Assembly: GCA_029866005.1 (NCBI GenBank)
Contig: JARXAE010000023.1
Span: 1 to 64,000, forward strand
Length of the DNA: 64,000 bases
Source: Fimbriimonas sp.
GTDB taxonomy: Bacteria > Armatimonadota > Fimbriimonadia > Fimbriimonadales > Fimbriimonadaceae
Direction of reading: 5' to 3'
The notes under the pieces are model-generated. The model searched no databases, was not told the origin of the DNA, and saw only the letters and a list, made by a program, of their open reading frames with translations. The translations under genes were made by a program, and so were the position numbers. The stretch's first letter is position 1; the number at the start of each line of letters is the position of its first letter. Below are positions 18,736 to 26,398 of the stretch, in pieces.

Positions 18736-20060
18736 GCTGGCACCTCTTCAGGCTTTGATTCAACCAAATCAACCGTTCGCCGAGCGGGTTGGTTAATCAT
18801 GTCCACCGAGCGCGTGTCAAGGTACTGGGTCGACTTCTTCGACCTGAGCAGAACGAACACTGCAACCGCAACCGCGTAAAGACCGAAGCTGAACATCCAT
18901 CCCGGAGCCGCCCCGTAAACCTTGGTGATCATAATCCAGGTTGCCGTCACGATCAGATTTCCGGTCGCAACCGGAAGTAAGAACTTCCAGCCTAAATTCA
19001 TCAGTTGGTCGTATCGGAACCGAGGGTAGGTCGCTCGAACCCAAATGTAAAGAGTCAATCCAACGACTCCCTTAAGCATCATCACACTGAGCCCACCGAG
19101 ATAAGAATTCTCGATGCTGGTCATGAAATCCATCCCAATCGCTTCCCAGCGAAGTGGAAGATGATAACCACCCAAGAACACCGTGGAGAACACCATTGAG
19201 AAGGTGAACATCGCCATGTATTCCGCCATCATAAACAAGCCCCAGCGCTTTGTGCTGTACTCGGTGTGATAGCCTGCAACCAGCTCATTCTCTGCTTCTG
19301 CCAGGTCAAACGGAGGCCTATTCGTCTCAGCGAAAATGCAAATCAGGAAGATGAATCCGGAAACCAATCCAAACGGAGTGAAAATGTTCCAGTTGGGCAG
19401 GAATCCAATAAAGCCTAGGAGGGGACCCTCCTGGGCCGCAACAATCTCGGTCATCTTGAGCGAGCCCGTGACCATTACCATCGCCGCAAGCGAAACGCCC
19501 ATCGCAAGCTCATACGAAATCAGCTGAGCCGAAGCCCGCAGCGCGCCGAGTAGCGAATACTTGTTGTTCGACGAATAACCCGCCAGCACCAGTCCGTAGG
19601 CTCCGAGCGACGAAATCGCCATCACATAAAGTAGTCCGACATTGATGTCAGCAACCGGTGTAAATCTACGATCACCCGACCAAGGGATCGTTCCGCCTAA
19701 AGTCAGTGCCACAAACAAAGCGATCAGAGGCCCAAGGATGAACAAAAACTTGTCCGTCTTGGTCGGCATGATGTCCTCTTTGGTGAAAAGCTTGATACCG
19801 TCTGCAATTGACTGTGCCAGACCAAAAAGCTTGAACTTCTTCCCTTTCAGGAACGAAGGGATCATCTTGCTTGTTCTAGAAAATGTGATGTTGCCGGTTC
19901 GGTTCGGCCCGATGCGGTCTTGCATCCAACTGAGCAACCGTCGCTCGTACCAGATGATAAACGGTACGGGTGCGAAAACCGGAATAATGGCAAGGATGGC
20001 ACGCCCCAGTGCGGCTAGCACGTCTTGAAGTGTTGGGTCGAGGCTCCGTAACCAATCCAT
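18732..20060 (-). CDS. nuoH: NADH-quinone oxidoreductase subunit H
   Basis: Product of 442 aa, the membrane subunit that forms part of the quinone chamber. Signature parts are IWYERRLLSWMQDRIGPNRTG, QSIADGIKLFTKED, LLGALRASAQLISYEL and FAETNRPPFDLAEAENELVAGYHTEYS. It is about 100 residues longer than the E. coli protein: an inserted basic loop follows IGPNRTG (residues 55-75) and a hydrophilic C-terminal tail follows the last helix. First gene of the cluster. Its ATG is not preceded by a Shine-Dalgarno sequence but by one arm of an inverted repeat. Confidence 0.97.
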   Translation of the reverse strand: MDWLRSLDPTLQDVLAALGRAILAIIPVFAPVPFIIWYERRLLSWMQDRIGPNRTGNITFSRTSKMIPSFLKGKKFKLFGLAQSIADGIKLFTKEDIMPTKTDKFLFILGPLIALFVALTLGGTIPWSGDRRFTPVADINVGLLYVMAISSLGAYGLVLAGYSSNNKYSLLGALRASAQLISYELAMGVSLAAMVMVTGSLKMTEIVAAQEGPLLGFIGFLPNWNIFTPFGLVSGFIFLICIFAETNRPPFDLAEAENELVAGYHTEYSTKRWGLFMMAEYMAMFTFSMVFSTVFLGGYHLPLRWEAIGMDFMTSIENSYLGGLSVMMLKGVVGLTLYIWVRATYPRFRYDQLMNLGWKFLLPVATGNLIVTATWIMITKVYGAAPGWMFSFGLYAVAVAVFVLLRSKKSTQYLDTRSVDMINQPARRTVDLVESKPEEVPA

Positions 20061-20095
20061 AAAGGCCAGTAGAAAATTTACCTGACTTGGCCTTT
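20061..20095. promoter_or_regulatory. Inverted repeat abutting the nuoH start codon
   Basis: A perfect 8-bp inverted repeat, AAAGGCCA at 20061-20068 and TGGCCTTT at 20088-20095 with a 19-nt AT-rich spacer, lies directly upstream of the nuoH ATG. A second smaller repeat (GGTTGC/GCAACC, 20098-20118) follows on the side of the divergent lipoprotein gene. It could be an operator for a dimeric regulator or an mRNA hairpin that covers the ribosome-binding region of nuoH. Confidence 0.4.
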
Positions 20096-20149
20096 AAGGT
20101 TGCGCCTTCTTAGCAACCAATCTCAGAGATTCACAGTAAGATACTAATT

Positions 20150-20629
20150 GTGAAGAAATCGAGCGCCGTACCTGCGGCCCTCTGCGCCGCCGTCGGAGTT
20201 GCCATCTTAGAAGGCTGCTCTGGCCCATCGTCAGTTCGTCGTTGCGTTGAACCTGGTACCGGAAAGATTCTGCCTGACTCAATGTGCACTTCGCCCGTTA
20301 CTGCAACCTCTTACCGGGGCGGTCGTTACGCCCTCGTCCCCGACACCAAAGGCGTCGATATCTGCTTCGATACAAAATCGAACATTGCCGTGGATCGTTC
20401 ATTCTGCCGAAATGCGCCCCGATACGGAAACGGTTTCATTTACGCCGGCCTCGCCGCCGGACTCATGCGCCCAAGTTGGGGCTACGACGGTCAAGTGAGC
20501 AACGGTCGTGTGAGAGGCTATGCCTCAGCACCGCCTTCCGGAGCAAGCGTCAGAACCCCCAGCGGAACAACCATTTCCCGAGGCGGATTCGGTAGCAGCG
20601 GCAAATCCTCTGGCAGCTTCTCAAGCTAA
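20150..20629 (+). CDS. YgiB-like (DUF1190-like) lipoprotein
   Basis: Product of 159 aa from GTG 20150. A signal peptide ends in the lipobox LEGC near residue 22, so it is a probable lipoprotein. The middle contains several Cys and short PGTGKILPD-type repeats, and the tail is Ser/Gly-rich with TTISRGGFGSSGKSSGSFSS. The RGGFG block near the C-terminus is also present in E. coli YgiB, and the next gene is a YgiC-type enzyme, so the pair matches the ygiBC arrangement. The link is from motif and context; overall similarity is low. Confidence 0.65.
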   Translation: MKKSSAVPAALCAAVGVAILEGCSGPSSVRRCVEPGTGKILPDSMCTSPVTATSYRGGRYALVPDTKGVDICFDTKSNIAVDRSFCRNAPRYGNGFIYAGLAAGLMRPSWGYDGQVSNGRVRGYASAPPSGASVRTPSGTTISRGGFGSSGKSSGSFSS

Positions 20630-21762
20630 TGAGGCGCATTCAGCTTACGCCCCGTGCTGACTGGCAAGCCAAAGTCGAACAGCAAGGTCTCATCTTCCAC
20701 ACTGAAGAAGATAGGCCCTACTGGTTCGAATCAGCTTGCTACGAATTCACCGAGAGCGAAACCGACGCCCTCGAAATCGCCACCAACGAACTGCACAAAA
20801 TGTGCATCCAGGCGGTTGAACACGTCATCACCAACCGCCGGTACGCTGAATTCGGCATTCCGCCCCACGCGATCCCCGCGATCGAGATCACCTGGGAAGC
20901 TGATCCGCCTTCACTTTACGGCCGATTCGACCTCGTCTACGACGGCAACTGGCCGCCGAAAATGCTTGAATACAACGCGGACACCCCAACTTCCCTGCTC
21001 GAAGCCGCGGTCATCCAGTGGAAGTGGCTTGAAGAAATCTCTCCAAGTTCCGATCAATTCAATTCCATCTGGGAAGGCCTCGTCGACGAGTGGACCTGGT
21101 TAAAGGAGAACAAAAAGCTCAACGGAGTTCTCGTTCACTTTGGACACTGCGGGACCGTCGAAGACGAAATGACCGTCGCCGTCCTCCGCGACACTGCCCA
21201 AGAGGCCGGAATCCCAGGCAAAGCACTGCTCATGGAAGAACTCGGCTTCGACGAGCGAAGGTGCCGATTCATCGACCTCGAAAACATTGACATCCACACC
21301 ATCTTCAAGCTCTACCCATGGGAGTGGATGATGAACGAGGGTTACGCCCAACAGTGCCTTCAAACCCTCGGCAAAACCCAATGGATCGAGCCGATCTGGA
21401 AGATGATCCTCTCCAACAAAGCTCTCCTTGCGATCCTATGGGAGCTCTTCCCCAACTCCCCCTACCTCGTTCCCGCATACCTCGACTCACCTCGCTCCCT
21501 CAACCAATGGGTGAAGAAACCCATTCTCGGACGCGAGGGTGCAAACGTCACCATCAACGGCCTCGAATCCTCCGGCGGCGAATACGGTAACGGCGGATTC
21601 GTGTACCAGGAATACATCCCGATCACTCCGTTCGATGGCGCCCACCCCGTCCTCGGGAGCTGGGTCATCGGTACCGAATCGCGCGGAATCGGGATCCGCG
21701 AGACCGACAACCTGATCACCGACAACCTCGCCCGATTCGTGCCGCACCGCATTAGCGCATAA
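20629..21762 (+). CDS. Glutathionylspermidine synthase-like ATP-grasp ligase (YgiC type)
   Basis: Product of 377 aa starting at ATG 20629, overlapping the lipoprotein stop as TAATG. It matches the C-terminal synthetase half of glutathionylspermidine synthase: GRFDLVYDGNWPPKMLEYNADTPTSLLEAA and VHFGHCGTVEDEMTV in the pre-ATP-grasp part, then KPILGREGANVTI and GGFVYQEYIPI in the ATP-grasp part. As in YgiC/YjfC, the amidase half is absent. These homologues are thought to ligate a peptide to an amine-type substrate; the true substrate is unknown. Confidence 0.88.
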   Translation: MRRIQLTPRADWQAKVEQQGLIFHTEEDRPYWFESACYEFTESETDALEIATNELHKMCIQAVEHVITNRRYAEFGIPPHAIPAIEITWEADPPSLYGRFDLVYDGNWPPKMLEYNADTPTSLLEAAVIQWKWLEEISPSSDQFNSIWEGLVDEWTWLKENKKLNGVLVHFGHCGTVEDEMTVAVLRDTAQEAGIPGKALLMEELGFDERRCRFIDLENIDIHTIFKLYPWEWMMNEGYAQQCLQTLGKTQWIEPIWKMILSNKALLAILWELFPNSPYLVPAYLDSPRSLNQWVKKPILGREGANVTINGLESSGGEYGNGGFVYQEYIPITPFDGAHPVLGSWVIGTESRGIGIRETDNLITDNLARFVPHRISA

Positions 21763-21769
21763 TTCTTTC

Positions 21770-22651
21770 ATGCCCGCCGCAGTCACGCTTGCCCTTGCTC
21801 TCCAACTCGATCCCAACAACCTCCCCATCGGTCCGAAAGGCACCGTCATGGTTCAGCCAGGTCAAATTATCGAGACAAAAACCGGACGGGTGATGACCGC
21901 TTTCGAGGTCGCTGAGGCTTGCAAAGGGCAGAAGTTCTTCTTCATCGGTGAGAATCACGCAACCACCCTGCACCAGCAAATGGAAGCCAAACTTGTCGAG
22001 AGCCTCTCTCTCGCCGGTCGAACCCCTGCCGTCGGAGTTGAGTTCTTCCACCGAACCAAGCAGGACATCCTTGACCAATGGACAAAGGGTGCCCTCCCCG
22101 AAGCAGACTTTCTCACCCAAAGCGAGTGGAAAGTCCAATGGGGATACGATTACAACATCTACCGCTCCCTGTTTGAGGTCATCAAAGCCAAGTCCATGCC
22201 CGTCGTCGGACTCAACGTGCCCCGCGACTGGGTGCGAGCTGTATCCAAAGGCGGCTTCGAAGCCCTACCGCTTTCCGCCAGAATGCAGCTTCCCGCGACT
22301 CTTGATCTCAACAACAAGAACCACAAACTGGTCTTCAACTCGCTCATGGGTGGTCACGATATGGGCCCCGCAATGGCAAACATCTATCAAAGCCAAATGC
22401 TGTGGGATCATGGAATGGCCGACACCGCCGCCAAGTATCTCGCCGTCCGCAAGCCAACCCCCAAGGACATCTTCGTCGTCATCGCCGGCAGCGGACACAT
22501 CATGTACGGCCAGGGCATCAACTACCGCCTCGCCCAACGCGGAGCCGGAAAGGGCCCAAGCTTCATCATGATTCAATCTGAGAAACCGGTCGAAGTTGCC
22601 AAAGGCCTCGGCGACTTCGTCTACTGCACCGCTCCCGAACCTAAGAAGTAG
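21770..22651 (+). CDS. ChaN-like (DUF399) iron/heme-binding family protein
   Basis: Product of 293 aa. The ChaN-like core is recognised by FFIGENHATTLHQQMEAKLVESL near residue 57, TPAVGVEFFHRTKQDILDQW, and the C-terminal FVVIAGSGHIMYGQGINYRL. In ChaN these conserved His/Glu residues bind heme or metal at the outer membrane. The N-terminus (MPAAVTLALALQLD) could serve as a short signal sequence. It is 7 nt downstream of the YgiC-like gene, forming a three-gene unit. Confidence 0.82.
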   Translation: MPAAVTLALALQLDPNNLPIGPKGTVMVQPGQIIETKTGRVMTAFEVAEACKGQKFFFIGENHATTLHQQMEAKLVESLSLAGRTPAVGVEFFHRTKQDILDQWTKGALPEADFLTQSEWKVQWGYDYNIYRSLFEVIKAKSMPVVGLNVPRDWVRAVSKGGFEALPLSARMQLPATLDLNNKNHKLVFNSLMGGHDMGPAMANIYQSQMLWDHGMADTAAKYLAVRKPTPKDIFVVIAGSGHIMYGQGINYRLAQRGAGKGPSFIMIQSEKPVEVAKGLGDFVYCTAPEPKK

Positions 22652-22673
22652 CGTACAGGTAACCTATTGGTTC

Positions 22674-25367
22674 ATGTACGACCGTTATTCTCCGGGTGAT
22701 TTCGAAGCAAAGTGGCGCGAGCGATGGCTCAAGGCGGACCTTTTTCGAACTCGCGAAGAGACCGGTCGGCCCAAGTTTTACACCCTCGACTTCTTCCCCT
22801 ACCCTTCCGGGGCGGGGCTGAGCGTTGGGCACTGTAGGAACTACGTTCCGACTGACGTTCTGAGCCGAATGAAGTACATGCAGGGCTTCAACGTCCTGCA
22901 CCCCATGGGATTTGATGCCTTCGGCCTTCCCGCCGAAAACGAAGCGATCAAGCGCAAAAGCCACCCGGCTCCCATGATCGAGAAGTACGCCGCCAACTAC
23001 AAACGGCAGATGGATCTGATTGGATGCGGCTTCGACTGGCATCGCTCCTTCAAATCCTCCGATCCCAGCTACTACAAGTGGACCCAGTGGATCTTTGGTT
23101 TGCTTTACGAAAGGGGCTTGGCGGTCCGCAAACTCGCCGCTGTCAACTGGGATCCGGTTGATAAGACAGTTCTTGCCGACGAAGAAGTTATCGCTGGTCG
23201 CGCCGAGCGATCAGGAGCTCTTGTCGAGAAGAAGTGGATTCCCCAGTGGTACTTCCGCATCACCGAATACGCCCAAGAACTGATCGACGACCTCGACACC
23301 ATCGACTGGCCCGAGGGCATTAAGGCAATGCAACGCAACTGGATCGGACGATCCGAAGGGTGCCAGTTCACCTTCCGAGTCGTCGGAACAGCGAATGAAG
23401 CAAGGATCGACCTTGACACGGCGATCGAACATGGCGAAGCTCGCCCGCAATCGAACGGTCTCCACTTTGACGTCTTCACCACCCGCATTGATACGATCTA
23501 CGGCGTTACCTTCTGCGTTCTCGCTCCAGAGCACGGGATCATTGAGCATCTTCCGATCACGGCTGAAGATCGAGCCCGGATCAAGGAGTACCAAGATGCC
23601 GCTAAAAGTCTGAGTGATACCGATCGAACCGCCGAGAATCGCGAAAAGACCGGAGTCTTCACCGGCGCTTACGCCCACCACCCATTCACTGGTGAGAGAA
23701 TTCCCATCTGGCTCGCGGATTATGTTCTAGCCACTTATGGAACCGGCGCAATCATGGCGGTCCCCGGTCATGATCAACGAGACTTCGACTTCGCAACTAA
23801 GTTCAGAATCCCCATTGAGCCGGTCATCATTGGCCCAGGGGGTCTTGACGAGATTCGAGCGCTCAGAGCCCAAGGTAAAGCCTTCGAACCAAAAGACGGC
23901 ACCCTGATCAACTCATCCCATTACGACGGCCTCTCCGTCCTCGAAGCCCAAGAAAAGCTCGGCATCCGCCTCGAATCCGAAGGCATTGGAGAGCGAAAAA
24001 TCCAATACAAGCTCCGCGACTGGCTCATCTCCCGTCAGCGCTACTGGGGCTGCCCGATCCCCGTCATCCACACCAAAGACGGCGAAGAGCAGCTCGTCCC
24101 GCTCAGCCAGCTTCCCGTTGAGCTCCCAATGGTTGACTCCTATGAGCCAGCCGGAGACGGGTCTTCCCCGCTTGCGCACATCGACGAGTTCGTAAACTGC
24201 ACCGACCTTGACGGCTCTCTGGCTCGCCGAGAGACCGACACAATGGGCGGCTTCGCCTGCTCTTCCTGGTATTTCCTCCGTTTCTGCGACCCAGAGAACT
24301 TTGAAGCCGCTTTCGATCCCGAAAAGATCAAGTATTGGATGCCGGTTGACTGCTATGTCGGTGGAGCCGAGCATGCCGTCATGCACCTGCTCTATGCCCG
24401 TTTCTGGACCAAGGTGCTCTACGACGCCGGAGTTGTTCCCGTCAAAGAGCCCTTCCAAACCTTACGAAACCAGGGGCAAGTTTTGGCCATGTCCCCTTAT
24501 CGAAAGCCACGCGAAGGCGAGGTTCTAGGCGTCGCAGAAGATGGAATTCTCGTCAGTTTCGAAGAAGCCAAGCTGATGCCGGAAGCGGATCTCACCTGGA
24601 AATGGGTGCGGATGTCCAAGTCAAAAGGCAATGTCGTCACCCCTGACGAAGCCGTTGAGCAGTACGGTGCCGACGCCCTTCGGATGTACCTCCTCTTCGT
24701 TGCGCCCTTCCACGCCGACGTTCAATGGAGTAACGAGGGCATGCAGGGCATCTCCCGCTTCCTCGGTCGAATCTTCAAGTTCGCTGGCGAAGTACAACCC
24801 CACTTCGCCGAAAACTGGCAAGACATCCTTCCGTTCGAAGAACTCGACGACCTCAGTAAGCGCATTCGCCGTGCAACTCACCAAACGATCCGTAACTGCA
24901 CTAAGGACCTCGAAAACTTCGGCTTCAACACCTATGTTTCATGGCTCATGAAGTTCATGAACGAGATCACCGAGTGCCTCGAACTGGCTAAACCCAGAAT
25001 TGCGAACGAGCGACACTTGCAACTTGCTATGAGTGAAGCCCTTGAAACCTTGATCCTCCTCGTCGCACCAAGCGCTCCCCACTCAGCAGACCAAATCTGG
25101 GAGGACCTCGGAAAGGAAGGATTCACCTATCACGCCCACTGGCCAACCCACGATGACGATCTCGCCGCCGAAGACAGCCTGACCATCGCCGTGCAGGTCA
25201 ACGGAAAACTCCGGGATACAATCACGGTTCCGGCGAATACTCCTAAAGAGCAGATTGAGGCGGAAGCCCAAGCGAGTGTCAAAGTAAAGATCTACACCGA
25301 CGGCAAAGAAGTCAAAAAGGTGATCACCGTCCCTGGTCGGCTTGTTAACATTGTGGTGGCGGGATGA
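22674..25367 (+). CDS. leuS: Leucyl-tRNA synthetase
   Basis: Product of 897 aa. I placed the start at ATG 22674 (MYDRYSPGDFEAKWRERWLK), since the reading upstream is shadow of the preceding gene. The class I HIGH-type motif is PYPSGAGLSVGH at residues 43-54 and the KMSKS-type motif is RMSKSKGN near residue 645. The CP1 editing domain is present with TTRIDTIYGVTFCVLAPEH and YGTGAIMAVPGHDQRDFDFA. The C-terminal anticodon and LeuC-type domains are complete (VQVNGKLRDTITVP). It charges tRNA-Leu. Confidence 0.98.
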   Translation: MYDRYSPGDFEAKWRERWLKADLFRTREETGRPKFYTLDFFPYPSGAGLSVGHCRNYVPTDVLSRMKYMQGFNVLHPMGFDAFGLPAENEAIKRKSHPAPMIEKYAANYKRQMDLIGCGFDWHRSFKSSDPSYYKWTQWIFGLLYERGLAVRKLAAVNWDPVDKTVLADEEVIAGRAERSGALVEKKWIPQWYFRITEYAQELIDDLDTIDWPEGIKAMQRNWIGRSEGCQFTFRVVGTANEARIDLDTAIEHGEARPQSNGLHFDVFTTRIDTIYGVTFCVLAPEHGIIEHLPITAEDRARIKEYQDAAKSLSDTDRTAENREKTGVFTGAYAHHPFTGERIPIWLADYVLATYGTGAIMAVPGHDQRDFDFATKFRIPIEPVIIGPGGLDEIRALRAQGKAFEPKDGTLINSSHYDGLSVLEAQEKLGIRLESEGIGERKIQYKLRDWLISRQRYWGCPIPVIHTKDGEEQLVPLSQLPVELPMVDSYEPAGDGSSPLAHIDEFVNCTDLDGSLARRETDTMGGFACSSWYFLRFCDPENFEAAFDPEKIKYWMPVDCYVGGAEHAVMHLLYARFWTKVLYDAGVVPVKEPFQTLRNQGQVLAMSPYRKPREGEVLGVAEDGILVSFEEAKLMPEADLTWKWVRMSKSKGNVVTPDEAVEQYGADALRMYLLFVAPFHADVQWSNEGMQGISRFLGRIFKFAGEVQPHFAENWQDILPFEELDDLSKRIRRATHQTIRNCTKDLENFGFNTYVSWLMKFMNEITECLELAKPRIANERHLQLAMSEALETLILLVAPSAPHSADQIWEDLGKEGFTYHAHWPTHDDDLAAEDSLTIAVQVNGKLRDTITVPANTPKEQIEAEAQASVKVKIYTDGKEVKKVITVPGRLVNIVVAG

Positions 25368-26101
25368 AATTGAACAAAACGGCGATCGGAGCGGGGGCCG
25401 CAGTGGCGGCATTGGCGGTCATTATGTATCTCTCCGACCGTCCTGTCGAGACGCGCGACGGTGTCATTCTGCCCCGAACTCGAACTGAGTATGAGAAGCT
25501 GAACAAGGAATCCTCTGATCTTGTTCTTGAAATTTTTGCTCGAGCGGATAACGGACAAGAACTCACCGACGCTGACCGACAAAAGCTCCGCGAGGGTGCC
25601 AAGAAATTCGAAGCCATGAAGGCCTTTGAACCACGACAAGTTGCGGCTTTATTTGGCTCTGGAAAGTGCTACCTACTCCTTGGCGAATACCAGCTTGCCG
25701 CCGACCGACTGGCGCAGTCTTGGGAGAATCGAATGGTCGATCCGATGAAGGACATGGAGGCCGTGCGGCTCACCGCGATCGAGGCTGCCGTTCTGGCGAG
25801 CGAAGCAACCCTCCAACTTGCCGCTGAAGAGGTTTCGACAATGAACACCAACTCGGCATCCGGCCAAGGACCTGAGGCAGAAGAGTCTCGTAAACGCGCC
25901 CTGACCCTCTATCGACGGGCATACACGTTAGCGGATGACGCGGTCAAACTTGTCCCGAATGCTCCCCGATACCTAGCCGCCCGTGGTCAAGCCTCGCTTG
26001 CTGCTGGCAAAAAGGAAGACGCGAAAGCTGACCTAACCAAGGCGATTCAGCTTGATCCGAACAGCCCGAAAGTGAAGGAACTGGCGAAACTACTGCCGTA
26101 A
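25364..26101 (+). CDS. Membrane-anchored TPR protein
   Basis: Product of 245 aa with an N-terminal anchor (AIGAGAAVAALAVIMYLS) and helical repeats, ending in a clear TPR unit (ARGQASLAAGKKEDAKADLTKAIQLDPNSP, residues 210-240). Start ATG 25364 overlaps the leuS stop as ATGA, so it is coupled to leuS although the functions look unrelated. Its 3' end is 3 nt from the convergent 97-aa gene. Confidence 0.75.
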   Translation: MKLNKTAIGAGAAVAALAVIMYLSDRPVETRDGVILPRTRTEYEKLNKESSDLVLEIFARADNGQELTDADRQKLREGAKKFEAMKAFEPRQVAALFGSGKCYLLLGEYQLAADRLAQSWENRMVDPMKDMEAVRLTAIEAAVLASEATLQLAAEEVSTMNTNSASGQGPEAEESRKRALTLYRRAYTLADDAVKLVPNAPRYLAARGQASLAAGKKEDAKADLTKAIQLDPNSPKVKELAKLLP

Positions 26102-26104
26102 TCG

Positions 26105-26398
26105 CTAGTAACCGTAGCCCTTTTCGCCAGCCCCGTCACCTTCCCACTCTAAAACCTCTGAACTGGATTGAACTGTGAAGACATAGCGTTTGCCAGATTC
26201 ATAATTCACCAAATCTCTCGTAATGATTTTTCCCTGCCGGTATGAGGGTTCGTTCTTACTTTGATGAAGTGCCAGGAATTCGGCCGACAACGCCACATCC
26301 GAAGAGACCTTCCAGTATCCAGATACAAACGCTCCTGACTCGATCTCCCGAACATTCAAGTTATTCCGGCACACAAAGTGGAGACGCTTTACTTTCAT
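26105..26398 (-). CDS. Conserved-looking hypothetical protein, 97 aa
   Basis: Product of 97 aa with a compact all-beta look: RLHFVCRNN, GAFVSGYWKVSSDVALSAEF, LHQSKNEPSYRQGKIITR and a final GDGAGEKGYGY. The pattern (a GYW-KV phrase, a LHQSK phrase and a terminal EKGY) resembles a small domain I have met as a stand-alone hypothetical protein, but I cannot name it. It overlaps the STN-domain gene by 4 nt (ATGA) and is translated after it. Confidence 0.6.
   Translation of the reverse strand: MKVKRLHFVCRNNLNVREIESGAFVSGYWKVSSDVALSAEFLALHQSKNEPSYRQGKIITRDLVNYESGKRYVFTVQSSSEVLEWEGDGAGEKGYGY

Noticed and set aside
20716-20735. GGTTCGAATC string resembling a tRNA T-loop
   Set aside because: It lies inside the YgiC-like coding sequence and no acceptor or anticodon stem can be formed around it.
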